Source: Planktothrix sp. FACHB-1365 (lineage in GTDB: Bacteria > Cyanobacteriota > Cyanobacteriia > Cyanobacteriales > Microcoleaceae). From it: DNA of 64,000 bases. This document shows, piece by piece, positions 51,201 through 60,214 of this stretch. The translations under genes were made by a program, and so were the position numbers. The notes beneath the pieces were generated by a model that worked only from the letters and a program-made list of their open reading frames with translations, ran no database searches and had not been told where the DNA came from. Each line of letters begins with the position of its first letter. The stretch's first letter is position 1. The DNA lies in assembly GCF_014697575.1 (NCBI RefSeq), contig NZ_JACJSC010000013.1:62001-126000 (forward strand). Direction: 5' to 3'.

Positions 51201-54200
51201 AATGTAAAATAAAGTCGTATTATCCTTACCTACAGCACTCAGATGATGCCATCCTGGAGACAGAGAATCCATATCAAAACCACTATCATAAAATTTCTGT
51301 CCTAAAGGATCATTATGCAGAAAAATTCCTAATTGTTTACGATTTCTCACCAAAATGTGATGATTTTCCTTTTCCCCGTTGGTGAGGATATTCCATTCTC
51401 CTACTTCTGGGAAAGGATAGACAAACCATGCTTCAATAGTCCAATTGGGGGGAAGGTAGAGGGGTTTATCTAGTTTAACAACACTCTTGCTATTGTTAAA
51501 GTTTAAACAGGCACGTTGAGCATCTGGAATCCACTGTTCAACGCTAGTATTCTTGCTATCCGCAGTTGCATCATAGTTAGTTTGTCGCATCCGTCCTTGG
51601 TTATCAAAGTAACTCAGTTGGACATTGCCTTCGCTAGTTTCCATAGCGTTAAGACGAGTCACAGAATTAACAAAACCAAGAATTGCTCCTTGAGTCACTA
51701 AACCCCTGCTATCTTTGGCAATTGGGAGCATAGCTTGGGGAGTTTGTTCGGTATGTTTCACGCTATTCAGGAAATTAGTGTTTAAGGTATTTAACTCCGT
51801 TTGCAGTGCTGTAATTTCCTTTCCAACTTGAGCAAGACGAGTGTCCCAAGCTAATTTATCCGCCGCAGTTGCACTTAACCCCGCCTTAAGAAGCGCTAAT
51901 TCCTCTTTTGCTTGGCTGAGTTGTTTTGCCTTGGCATCCCAATCTCTTTTAGCACGCTCAATAACACTCGTATTTGAGACAGAACCCTTGATTAACTGCC
52001 ATTGATCTTGGACTGAGAATCCGTATAATCTGTCATTGCTGCGTCCAGCATGAATATAGATATCTTTGCCATAGCAATTGCTAGTCTCACCTGCGGCTTT
52101 GATTTTATAAACATCACCCCCCTGACTAATAAACTCCCATTTATCTTGGACTGAGAATGCGTATAATACATCCGTGCTGCGTCCAGCATGAACATAGATA
52201 TCTTTGCCATAGCAATTGTAGGTGTCACCTGCGGCTTTGATGGTATAAACATTACCCCCCTGACTAATAAACTCCCATTGATCTGGGACGGTGTATCCAC
52301 ATAGTCGATCTGAATTGCGTTCGGCGTAGATATAGATATTTTTGCCATTGTAATTGCTAGTCTCACCTGCGGCTTTGATAGAACAAAAGTAATTGAATGG
52401 GCTATCAACTTGGTTCTGATATGCAGATTTAAGGGTTTGTTCTTCACTGGTCAGTGATGTAATTTTACCCTCTAATTGTTTAATCTTTTCTCGCGTCGCA
52501 TCCTGAGCATTGTAGGCAGCAATTTTGAGGTCTAAATCTCGTTTTTCCTTGAGTAATACTCTTTCCTGTTGCTCTTTCAACTCCAGTTCTTTCAACTTAT
52601 CCGCTAAGGTTTTTTGACTATCCGCTAAAGTGGTTAAACTAACAGTATCAGTGTATTTCGCCTCGGTAATACTATCGGACAATAGGCGGATGCGATGTTT
52701 ACGAATTTCTAAAGATTGCCAGTCACCTTGAATTTTAGCAATCTCAAAGCAACGTAACATACTAATCCCATCAGGAATAGTGACATTTCCAGAGACTCGA
52801 TACCAACCGCCGCCTAAATCTTCAAATTTGTTTTGTTTGATTTGTTCAGGGGCAATCACCTGTTTTTCTTCGGCACTGCGACTGGCTTTTCCCCAATAGG
52901 AAAGGGTAAAAATCTTCGTTCCTAAATTTTTGCCGTCTGCATTATCTAAATAGGCAAGATTAACCGCAGAGGAGGAAACAACCTTAAATTCAAAGCTTTC
53001 TTCGTAGGTTGTTCGTTCACTAACAGCAAACAATTCAGGATTACTATATTTAACCGCATCTCCTCCCCCTGCGAGTTTGCGATCAAGGGTAGCTGCACTA
53101 ACATAAGCATCCCCATAGACAGTCCCATCCTGTCCATTAACAGAAAAGTCAACGACCTTTCCTTCGCTAATTGCTCCCAACCGCCAATAACCGACTAAAC
53201 CGAGTTCCTTTCCTGTTAGTTGCAGGTACATATTGTTTTTGATGTCTAGTTCAGTACGAACTAAGTTCCAAATCAGAACATCGGCAATTTGACCCGAGAA
53301 AAAGAATTGCTGTTTTCCCTCTGTTGCTCCTGTGCTAATTCGCAGAGGACGGGTTGTGTTAACTGTATAATTTCCGGCTACTTCTGCGGCTAATACTCCA
53401 TTGATATACAGTTTAGCTTGACTCCCATCAAAGGTAGCGGCAATGTGTGTCCATTGATTGAGAACAATATCGGAACCGATAACCTTAATCCAATCTTTTG
53501 TATGATCACCAAGCCAAAATTGCCATTTATTGTCTGTTCCAGCATAGATGATATATCCACAGGAATTGCCGGTGCTGATATCGCGGGAGGAGACGACAGA
53601 CCGATAAGTTCCCTGTCCTCCTGTAACTTTTGCCCAACAGGTAACAGTAAATTGGCTGGGATTGAGTGCTACGGAGTAGGGAATTTCTACATAACTACTT
53701 ACGCCATCAAAGACAATGCCCCGTCGTTTACGAGAGACTAATTTAACATTAATAGCCGCTCCCGTTGTCCACTTGCGTTCAATCACAAAATGAGTGTCAT
53801 CAATTTTCTGCACAGGGTAGGTGTTGTTGTAGTCTTCTGTACCCGTAATTTGGACTTCATCGCCATTTTCTAAGCCATGATTCTCACAGGTGACTCGCAA
53901 TTTACCATCGGTGGTTTTTTGATAGGCGGTTATCATGCCATCAAAAATTAAACCGCCTTCTTCTAGGTCTTCTTTTTCCCAATAACCCAATCCATTACCC
54001 GATGGCAAGTCAATATCAAAGGTATGATCATCGACTTTTTGGGTGCGATATAAACCTTGATAATCCCTTGTTCCTGTGATTTTTACGAGGTCGCCATTGG
54101 CTAATTCTGCGGCTTTGCCATCAGTCGATATTTTAACTAAATCTTCGATTTCTTCTTCATCGGTTCCCTCTGCAAACCCCGTAATAATTCCTTGGGGAGG

Positions 54201-55304
54201 AGGTGTTCTGTCGCCAATGGCTTTGATTTCATCTAAGGTATTTAACGGTAATAACACTTCTCGCTGATGACTGCGAATAATCGTGCTATCGGGTGTATCA
54301 TCAATTTCTCCTAGAGTTCCATCGCCAGCAATGGCAAAACTGAAAGCTGCTGTCCCTTGATCAGTAGGAACTGCTAACATTAATTTCGTTGCAGTTTTCA
54401 ACAGTTGTTCTTCCCCTGATTGGGTTTTCTGGGCCTGTTGTAAATCGTATTTAGTGGCTGATAAACCGTTGGTAACAGCGACACCCTTAATATCTAAAGT
54501 TCGTTTAATAATACCTGGAATTCGGCGAGGAACCAAAGTCTCATTTTCTTCTTGAAAAATGGTATAATCTTGAACATCAAATAGCCCTTCTTCCGAAGCT
54601 CGAATGGTGGTTAATTCGACTTTCTGAGTTTGACTATTATAGGCAAAAATATGCCAGCGATAAACATCATTTTCAATCGTGGGAACTAATACGATAGAAA
54701 ACCAGCCTTTGTACAGGTTATTAATTAAACATAATTCTGTGGTGGGTTCGTAGAAAAAGTTACCATTCGCATCACGGAAGTCTAAGGAGTCAATATTAAC
54801 GAGTCCATTAGACTCCTTATTCATATTTGTTATAGGCGTATGTTTCTGCTTACTGCGCTTAAACCGGACTTCTAACTTACGGTTTAGCTTATTGGTCATC
54901 CCATCTAACACAAAACGGTCTACTAACAGAGTATTAGACTTGGACTGGCGGAAAATGTAGACGTGTCCCAGAGCAGAAATCGCTTGAACAGGGGCGACTG
55001 CTGTTTCAGTCTCGGTTTTGTAGCGTGACCTCAGAACAAATTGGCTATTGTCCTTCTGGTAGGTGAGTTTAGCTGTTTCTTGATTAATGACGGACTGGTC
55101 ATCTGCTTCATTGGGGAATTCCAAAGATTTCCAACTTTCCCAACCTGTTCTTTGGTCTGCCGGGGTGTTGAGGTAGCTATCTTCAAACCCATCTTGTTTA
55201 ACAGTATAGGAAATTTTACCGTCGGCATCGGTGGCAAATACAACAACTTTACCCTCATGAGTAATGCTGTTGAGGTGTTGGAGCTTTGGTTGTGATAGGT
55301 ACAT
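48228..55304 (-). CDS. 2358-residue LamG-repeat protein, unknown
   Basis: No N-terminal signal peptide or transmembrane helix seen. An N-terminal region (~1-370) of unknown fold precedes two similar units with NGDxVxITGTxDY (~402-432 and ~478-510). Three LamG/concanavalin-like domains follow (~528-710, ~1263-1470, ~1505-1690; each has FDGVxxYVxIPY or equivalent and GxVAxVRIW), with a three-copy ~46-residue repeat (~975-1107) and coiled coils (~890-965, ~1112-1180). Residues ~1810-1960 resemble membrane-active beta-rich regions only loosely. A Lys/Glu/Gln-rich coil (~2065-2110), a conserved-looking region (~2130-2310) and a C-terminal coiled coil (~2328-2356) end it. It could be a surface, export or toxin-like protein; no function is assigned. 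Confidence 0.75.
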   Translation of the reverse strand: MYLSQPKLQHLNSITHEGKVVVFATDADGKISYTVKQDGFEDSYLNTPADQRTGWESWKSLEFPNEADDQSVINQETAKLTYQKDNSQFVLRSRYKTETETAVAPVQAISALGHVYIFRQSKSNTLLVDRFVLDGMTNKLNRKLEVRFKRSKQKHTPITNMNKESNGLVNIDSLDFRDANGNFFYEPTTELCLINNLYKGWFSIVLVPTIENDVYRWHIFAYNSQTQKVELTTIRASEEGLFDVQDYTIFQEENETLVPRRIPGIIKRTLDIKGVAVTNGLSATKYDLQQAQKTQSGEEQLLKTATKLMLAVPTDQGTAAFSFAIAGDGTLGEIDDTPDSTIIRSHQREVLLPLNTLDEIKAIGDRTPPPQGIITGFAEGTDEEEIEDLVKISTDGKAAELANGDLVKITGTRDYQGLYRTQKVDDHTFDIDLPSGNGLGYWEKEDLEEGGLIFDGMITAYQKTTDGKLRVTCENHGLENGDEVQITGTEDYNNTYPVQKIDDTHFVIERKWTTGAAINVKLVSRKRRGIVFDGVSSYVEIPYSVALNPSQFTVTCWAKVTGGQGTYRSVVSSRDISTGNSCGYIIYAGTDNKWQFWLGDHTKDWIKVIGSDIVLNQWTHIAATFDGSQAKLYINGVLAAEVAGNYTVNTTRPLRISTGATEGKQQFFFSGQIADVLIWNLVRTELDIKNNMYLQLTGKELGLVGYWRLGAISEGKVVDFSVNGQDGTVYGDAYVSAATLDRKLAGGGDAVKYSNPELFAVSERTTYEESFEFKVVSSSAVNLAYLDNADGKNLGTKIFTLSYWGKASRSAEEKQVIAPEQIKQNKFEDLGGGWYRVSGNVTIPDGISMLRCFEIAKIQGDWQSLEIRKHRIRLLSDSITEAKYTDTVSLTTLADSQKTLADKLKELELKEQQERVLLKEKRDLDLKIAAYNAQDATREKIKQLEGKITSLTSEEQTLKSAYQNQVDSPFNYFCSIKAAGETSNYNGKNIYIYAERNSDRLCGYTVPDQWEFISQGGNVYTIKAAGDTYNCYGKDIYVHAGRSTDVLYAFSVQDKWEFISQGGDVYKIKAAGETSNCYGKDIYIHAGRSNDRLYGFSVQDQWQLIKGSVSNTSVIERAKRDWDAKAKQLSQAKEELALLKAGLSATAADKLAWDTRLAQVGKEITALQTELNTLNTNFLNSVKHTEQTPQAMLPIAKDSRGLVTQGAILGFVNSVTRLNAMETSEGNVQLSYFDNQGRMRQTNYDATADSKNTSVEQWIPDAQRACLNFNNSKSVVKLDKPLYLPPNWTIEAWFVYPFPEVGEWNILTNGEKENHHILVRNRKQLGIFLHNDPLGQKFYDSGFDMDSLSPGWHHLSAVGKDNTTLFYIDGKAVGDTRTKALADAQASLAKAPNDATLKQKLEDINKASLKVSTDVYTIGNYPNGEPIFGKVAEVRIWGVALSNEEIAVNSKTLLSGNEPGLLAYYPFNEATGEVIRDQSGQGKNGKVSGAMWWGCTAPIGNPGNTVMQFDGVNDYVAIPYAQSLNPSDQFTVSCWVKVKGGQQLYRSPLTSRGTSPASGYMFYATEKGKWDFWVGNGTDWSSVTGPDVVLNTWTHIAGTYDGKTLRLYVDGVLSGTLTCTYTPNQSSPLRIGAGATEASSPNFLFPGQVADVRIWNKARTQAEIQGDMYQRLSGKEANLVAYYPLNQTQSEGSVQKVLDLAGNNYGTVNEAMLVENNNLPIAPNALLCNEYSNVSFDSNTKRKVAMMRRFFAYPSTNGVTLLPDKRVEALQLKWIGNAQFAPTLLGYIEGPPPVPTENLTLEDDYNGATSVELTMSEDVEFNWTRSQDSGLGGTLETFVGTEGEISGGTDNISYVLAAWHSGYKSNFDFSYQFQNESSITSSSSLSMTDKLELRGTPEVTPKFPHLGTRFIPKNIGYALVVSAIADVFVTRLARSGKMVGYEVLPVDGIPPDVNTITFLMNPAYTMNGSLDGLTGSSATSDRFFKHVPEMRSQYGSLYPASYYRLQEAYDLKRQIEAEDKRRESYFSNFDVRLVDETSLDRNIDSGPAPSTIGVQREEDKPSSTMTEEEKKKAEEAKLQKQKDEAAAKTKEQQIATQQKQAEIQSKIGDQEKRVQATESFAGWQKRMESIQIRSGKRNIVNTYVWDADGGLRTEAQSFANTVEHTIGGSFIMNAGSGVEGKFVASFHDAELSAQATVNLTQTMSKTELRSKGFELNVDLSGLESKGITDYKDRPILPGEKVDRYRFMSFYLEGSTQNFQDFFNYVVDPEWLQSNDEEARALRQAQAGKPNKAWRVLHRVTYVERPALMGFGQDVRKLREASATSSNQQLLDKIAKLEDANRKLEEKLDKILNYLQQPK
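51984..52388 (-). repeat. three ~46-residue repeats in the LamG protein
   Basis: Residues ~973-1107 repeat the pattern IKAAGxTxNxYGKxIYxxAxRSxDxLYxFxVQDxWxFI three times, with near-identical DNA. They are bounded by two coiled coils and probably arose by recent duplication. Confidence 0.8.
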
Positions 55305-55670
55305 GGGTTTCTAAAGGGTGGAAGCTTTAAATTAAATATGCCAAAAGCACATCTTTCTTATGATATATATTTTTTGGCTCCCGGAATATATTTCAATCTG
55401 ATATAATCATCCGGTAAATCCTGCTATTAAGGTTAGTTTTTCAACCGCAAGATAACCGCTAATGATGATTCCGCTTGCTTTATAGGAATATGTCAGTGTG
55501 AGTGCTGCTGAAAAATTAAAGTTTTGTAATTCACAATTCTTTATCAATTTTGATTAAATACAGTAGTAATAAACTCACAAGTCGTGAAAATAAGTCACGG
55601 GAGGCGTAAAATTTTTACCCGACCGCAATCAAAAATTGCAATTTTTAAGCAAAATATTACATCTATCTTA
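55305..55670. other. spacer with palindrome between two minus-strand genes
   Basis: No coding frame recognised. A perfect 16-bp palindrome (AAAAATTGCAATTTTT, 55631-55646) lies 25 bp after the stop of the upstream gene and could be a terminator; the rest probably holds the promoter of the LamG gene. Confidence 0.5.
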
Positions 55671-56789
55671 TCAATAAACGACTTGATCAGAGAATATCTC
55701 ATTTACGGTATGAATATAGGGAAAAAACACTTTATAATGTTCTGGACTCAAACTATAATAAAGTTCCCAAAGCAGAGAATTTAACATATCCTGTACCAAC
55801 TCCCAACTTACATTTAATCGGGGATATAAAATCACGCACATCGGAAATAACTCTTCTTGAACAGGTCGCAAACTGCCTTCTAACGCACACAAGCATAAAT
55901 AAATTTGAAAAAGTTCAACATCTCGAATACTAGAATAGTGAACCATAGCATTTCCTAAATTGCCACTGATGCTCCGATAGCCGGGATGTAAATGACAAAC
56001 TCGGTTATAAACACTGTGGGCAATTGTTGTTGTTTGAGACAGTAATTGTTGTACAGCAATTAAGGCTTCTGAATCTGTTGTATGGGTAGCTGCTAAGGCA
56101 TGAACTTCGGCAATGGGGGCATGAAGATAATCTTCTACAGCTTTGAAATACAGTAAAAAAATTGAGCGGGATTTTAGGGGAATCCAATCTAATAAAATTT
56201 TGCCTACATAGTTAAATTCCATTGCTAAGACCGCTAGAAATACAGCACTTCTACTGGAATATTTACGGCGAATAGCAATAATTTCTCGACCGACTAAAAC
56301 CGATAACCGGGAAGGATATTCATATTGGGCATAAGCTTCTATGGTTTCTCGATACAGATTGCAAGTATCTTGAATAATTTCTTTGGGTTTAATTAACTCT
56401 AAAAGACTTTGATGAGATTGAAGATAAGATCCGAGTACCCCATCAATTTTGTTCCAGGCAATTTCCCCGGCTATATTTAACATTTGCAAAAGCTGAGAAA
56501 CAATCCGAGAACGCTGTTCATCAAACTCGGTAATATCAACTTGTTGATTGGGTTCAATTCCTGCCGATGGATGAGATGGGTTGGGACTCCAAATCATTGA
56601 GTAATATTGTTTTGCCCATTCAACTGCCATTAAGGTCATCATTTCAGAAGACTTAGAACTGGGCTTTTCATCTGGGCATTCTCCTGATACAATAGACTCA
56701 GAACAAGATGTTTGATCCAAAATAGTAAAAATTTTAGAGGCATCTTGATTACAGTTGCCGACGGGTGAACCTTCGTATTCGGGTTTCAT
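55671..56789 (-). CDS. conserved-looking unknown protein
   Basis: 372 residues, predominantly helical, no signal peptide. Not recognised. A GGGAAG-type ribosome binding site precedes the ATG. The first ~75 residues are low-complexity and polar; ~80-365 look like one helical domain with several hydrophobic helices but none long enough to be a clear transmembrane segment. It is upstream of the LamG gene on the same strand; a functional link is possible but unproven. Confidence 0.5.
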   Translation of the reverse strand: MKPEYEGSPVGNCNQDASKIFTILDQTSCSESIVSGECPDEKPSSKSSEMMTLMAVEWAKQYYSMIWSPNPSHPSAGIEPNQQVDITEFDEQRSRIVSQLLQMLNIAGEIAWNKIDGVLGSYLQSHQSLLELIKPKEIIQDTCNLYRETIEAYAQYEYPSRLSVLVGREIIAIRRKYSSRSAVFLAVLAMEFNYVGKILLDWIPLKSRSIFLLYFKAVEDYLHAPIAEVHALAATHTTDSEALIAVQQLLSQTTTIAHSVYNRVCHLHPGYRSISGNLGNAMVHYSSIRDVELFQIYLCLCALEGSLRPVQEELFPMCVILYPRLNVSWELVQDMLNSLLWELYYSLSPEHYKVFFPYIHTVNEIFSDQVVY

Positions 56790-57392
56790 CTTTACTTCCC
56801 TTTTGCAGACACCTATTAAACAATAACTCAGGTCAGTGGTGGGTTGTTGACATTGAATCCAGCGCTCACTTGCCTTTGTAAATTCGCCTTTGCTTATGCC
56901 AATGCAGTAGCTATAGAGTCATAATTTCTTAAGACTCTCTTAACTTAGATTTAAGGATCCGTTTAAGGCTAGATCCTCTCAAAATTAGAGGCATAAACGT
57001 AATAAAAGGGGGTTTGAGTTCAATATAAAGAATTGTGCACCTTAGACAGACTGAACTCTTTTAACTCCTGTTTTAGAGAAAAGTATCTGGTGCATCAGAA
57101 TGGATGTCAGTCCCGGTATTAGATTTACCGAGAAAAAGGTTTAAATCTAGCTTGACTTTGAATTATACCATAATCTTCTTGATGGATAGACCCTGGTAAG
57201 GCAAATGTTAAAATATTATGAAGATTAGTTTTTCTAATCTTTGACCAAACTCCATTTTTAATCAAATACAGAACTGTCTGATCGGGGAAATAAGCTGAAT
57301 AAAGCTGATTTTTCCTCAGTGTAAGTATTTTCCTGCCTCGATTAATTAGAATAGAAAAACAAATATCCTAGTTTGACAAGTTGTGGTAATCT
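56790..57392. other. 600-bp spacer, possible gene remnant
   Basis: Between divergent genes. On the minus strand a frame runs from a stop at about 57370 to a stop at 57125-57127 with no ATG/GTG/TTG at a sensible place, encoding ~75 protein-like residues (QLYSAYFPDQTVLYL..., NILTFALPGSIHQED). It may be a gene fragment. No repeats, tRNA or clear promoters recognised in the rest. Confidence 0.4.
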
Positions 57393-57641
57393 ATGCCTAA
57401 CGCCCCCGCTATTGTCACCAGCTTGATTGTCGCAGTTTGGATCGCTGCGATCGCGATTCTCACTGTTCAAAATGCCAGCCCCATTTCGTTGAAGTTCCTC
57501 TTTTTTGAGTCTATTCAACTCCCCGTTGGTGTGATTCTAGCCTTCAGTGTAGTGAGTGGTCTTCTCGGTGCCGCCTTATTCAAACCCATAGCAGAATTAG
57601 TAGAGGGGGGAGCAGGGAAAAAGCAGGGGAGAAATCCTTAA
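57393..57641 (+). CDS. LapA-domain (DUF1049) membrane protein
   Basis: 82 residues with two hydrophobic segments (~5-23, ~40-60) and the LapA/DUF1049 pattern (VQNASPISLKFLFFESIQLPVGVILAFSVVSGLLGAAL). The family resembles the LapA membrane protein linked to LPS assembly; its role in cyanobacteria is unknown. It converges with holA (22-bp gap). Confidence 0.8.
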   Translation: MPNAPAIVTSLIVAVWIAAIAILTVQNASPISLKFLFFESIQLPVGVILAFSVVSGLLGAALFKPIAELVEGGAGKKQGRNP

Positions 57642-57663
57642 CTTTAGGGCTATACCCAAACCT

Positions 57664-58665
57664 CTATTTTCGTTGAAATAGCTGACACAACTCAATAACA
57701 TGGGTTTGGAGGGTTGAACGTTCGTCTGCGCCACCTTTGAGATCAGCTTCAAGTTGAAGTAACAAAGGTAAGCTGTGTTGTAGTTGATTTAGGGTGAGGG
57801 TTTGTACTTCTTTTTGCAGAAAAAAGACACGGTTGGGGTTGCCAATTTCGGCAATTTTCGCAATTTCCTGTTTATCCCTAACTCCGGTTTCCATCATTAA
57901 TTTAATCCATAACCACGTGCGAAATTGACTGACTAACGTGGCGACAATTTTTAATCCCGGTTCATTGTGTTGGAGTAACTCTGTAATTAACTCTAAGGCT
58001 TTACTGGTTTGTCCGGCTTTAATACAAGTGGCAAGTTTTAAGCTATTTTGAGTATTAGCCTGAACTAATAAGGAAATTTGCTCAAGGCTGAGGGGTTGAC
58101 GAGTATTCCCAGCAAATAGCTTGAGTTTTTCCAATTCGTTATAGAGTTGTCGAGTATCATTTCCAACTAACTCTGCTAATAAAGTAATCCCATTAGGACT
58201 CAAATTGACCCCACGTTCCGTTGCTAAAGTTTTAACGTGCTGTTCTAATTTATCGATTTCCCAAGGTTTAATTCGAGAAAATTCTCGCAATTCTCCTTTA
58301 GATTTGTCAATATATTTCTTGAGTAATGTCGTGGACTTTAACCGACCGTCGGGTTTGTTAGAACCCGTTAAAAGCAACGTTGTCGTATCGGGGATCACCG
58401 AAAGGGTGCGTTCTAACTCTTGATAAATCTCCGTTGGACATTGTTGAAATAGGGACGTATCCACTAACCAAACGAAGCGTCCACCAAACCCAAAAGGAGG
58501 AGTCATGGCTTGATTAAGTCCCATAATCACAGAATTTTGTTGATCGGACAGAATTCTGTCAAAATTAAAACTAGCCCAACTGGGATCAAGGACGGACTCC
58601 CGCAATCGTTCAACCGCTTGCATTAAAGCAAAGTCATCGTCTCCCCAGTAGAGGTGGATAGGCAT
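57664..58665 (-). CDS. holA: DNA polymerase III subunit delta
   Basis: 333 residues. The N-terminal region (YWGDDDFALMQAVERLRE) resembles the AAA fold of delta with no active Walker A, and GNDTRQLYNELEKLKLFAG is a recognisable family motif; the C-terminal helical collar domain follows. It opens the sliding clamp in the clamp-loader complex. The next gene diverges with a 34-bp gap. Confidence 0.92.
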   Translation of the reverse strand: MPIHLYWGDDDFALMQAVERLRESVLDPSWASFNFDRILSDQQNSVIMGLNQAMTPPFGFGGRFVWLVDTSLFQQCPTEIYQELERTLSVIPDTTTLLLTGSNKPDGRLKSTTLLKKYIDKSKGELREFSRIKPWEIDKLEQHVKTLATERGVNLSPNGITLLAELVGNDTRQLYNELEKLKLFAGNTRQPLSLEQISLLVQANTQNSLKLATCIKAGQTSKALELITELLQHNEPGLKIVATLVSQFRTWLWIKLMMETGVRDKQEIAKIAEIGNPNRVFFLQKEVQTLTLNQLQHSLPLLLQLEADLKGGADERSTLQTHVIELCQLFQRK

Positions 58666-58699
58666 AATAACTTAATTTTTTCAAAAGAGGCGATTAAAA

Positions 58700-59482
58700 T
58701 TGGACGATACTTATCAAGTTTATGTGAATCGGGTCGCGCGATTAACGCTGCCAGAATCCTATCACTCTCAGCTTGAGTATATTCAGGAGTCCCCTAAGTT
58801 TAAGCCTGACTCCCAGGGTAAACACCAAGCTGTGCCTTTTCCGGGTTATAGTATTATCACCCCTCCGGCTGAAGATGATGGGGACAATGAAGAATTTTAT
58901 CAGAATCTCCAAACTTGTCAGCGGCAACTGAGTGAAAAGTTCGACCCCAATTTTTGGATTCCAATTCCCCAGGAAAGTTTACACTTTACCTTAGCGGATT
59001 TGATTTGGGATAGTGCTTATCGAGATGCCACCTCATCTGATCCCAGTTTTGCTCCGAAGTTACATGAAGCGATCGCTCAATCGTTTCAAAGTTTTCAATC
59101 GACGCCTATTCCCCAGGGAATTCGTTGGCAAATTTTCGGTTTTATGTTAATGCCAAGGGCGATCGCCGTTTGTCTGGTTCCCCGTGATCAAGAGTCCTAT
59201 CAAAAAACAACTGAATTCCGGCGTGCTATCTATCAAAATCCAAGTTTAATTCCATTAGGTGTCGATCAACAATATTATTTAACGGCTCACATCACATTGG
59301 GTTATTTCGGAACAATTCCTGAAGATTTAGATCGGGGTCATTTTTGTAATATTCTCTCTTCTTTCAATCAACAATGGTTAGATTCAACTCAAGAAATTTG
59401 GGTTAAACGAGCAGAACTCCGCAAGTTTGATGACATGACTCGCTATTATCGAGAACCAGACTGGCCTGTTTTTAAATTTTAA
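58700..59482 (+). CDS. DUF1868 2H-phosphoesterase-like protein
   Basis: 260 residues from a TTG start. Two 2H motifs are present: HFTLAD (~97) and HITLGYFG (~199), as in DUF1868/2'-5' RNA-ligase-like proteins. It may cleave cyclic phosphodiesters, but its substrate is unknown. It precedes the cobalamin pair with a 69-bp gap on the same strand, possibly by chance. Confidence 0.75.
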   Translation: MDDTYQVYVNRVARLTLPESYHSQLEYIQESPKFKPDSQGKHQAVPFPGYSIITPPAEDDGDNEEFYQNLQTCQRQLSEKFDPNFWIPIPQESLHFTLADLIWDSAYRDATSSDPSFAPKLHEAIAQSFQSFQSTPIPQGIRWQIFGFMLMPRAIAVCLVPRDQESYQKTTEFRRAIYQNPSLIPLGVDQQYYLTAHITLGYFGTIPEDLDRGHFCNILSSFNQQWLDSTQEIWVKRAELRKFDDMTRYYREPDWPVFKF

Positions 59483-59551
59483 ACCTTAAGCGTTGTTGGT
59501 TGATGGTTAACCGTTAACTGTCAACCAATAACAAACCATCCTTGAAAGCTA

Positions 59552-60163
59552 ATGTTAATAGAAATTCATCCGATTCAATCCCAGAGTTTTGCAATTATTG
59601 ATCAAGAAATTGGTGAACATTCGTTTAATTCGGCTGAATATGCGATTGTAAGACGAGTTATTCATAGTACGGCTGACTTTGAATTTTCCCAGTTAATTCG
59701 GTTTAGTCCAAATGCGATAGAACAGGGAATTTTAGGCTTAAAACAACGAGTTCCGATTATTGTTGATGTGGGAATGGTTAAACAAGGAGTCGCTAATTTA
59801 GTGGCTAAAACCTTTAATAATCCCTTAATTTGTGCGGTTGAAGCGGTATCGACTCCCTTGGCGGGTAAAACCCTCACCGAAACGGGATTAATTCAGGTTG
59901 TTCAAGAGTTTCCCCAGAGTATTATTGTGATTGGTAATGCTCCAACGGCGTTAATTTCCCTGTGTTCTTTAATTGAACAAAAGTTAGTTTTTCCAAGTTT
60001 GGTGATTGGGGTTCCTGTGGGTTTTGTTTCTGTAGTAGAGTCTAAAATGATGTTAGCTCAAATGTCTGTTCCTCAAATTCGAGTGGAGGGAAGAAAAGGG
60101 GGCTCTCCCGTAGCAGCAGCCATTTTAAATGCTTTAATTGTTTTAGCTACCTCTGAAAAATAG
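59552..60163 (+). CDS. cobH: precorrin-8X methylmutase
   Basis: 203 residues. Family motifs HPIQSQSFAIIDQEIGEH, VRRVIHSTADFEFSQLI (catalytic His) and VIGVPVGFVSVVESKMML, PQIRVEGRKGGSPVAAAILNAL are complete. It moves the C11 methyl of precorrin-8X to C12 giving hydrogenobyrinate (CobH) or acts as CbiC in the anaerobic route; the pathway is not settled. It precedes the cbiET gene by 51 bp. Confidence 0.93.
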   Translation: MLIEIHPIQSQSFAIIDQEIGEHSFNSAEYAIVRRVIHSTADFEFSQLIRFSPNAIEQGILGLKQRVPIIVDVGMVKQGVANLVAKTFNNPLICAVEAVSTPLAGKTLTETGLIQVVQEFPQSIIVIGNAPTALISLCSLIEQKLVFPSLVIGVPVGFVSVVESKMMLAQMSVPQIRVEGRKGGSPVAAAILNALIVLATSEK

Positions 60164-60214
60164 GGTTCAATAAATATAAGGATTGTACATTAATTATTAA
60201 TTTGAAATTCTATA

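Noticed and set aside
51992-52447. 151-residue out-of-frame ORF with three repeats in the LamG gene
   Set aside because: Its repeats are the same DNA as the 46-residue protein repeats read in another frame.
56790-57392. tRNA or small RNA in the long spacer
   Set aside because: No cloverleaf, CCA-compatible stem or known small-RNA pattern could be found by eye.
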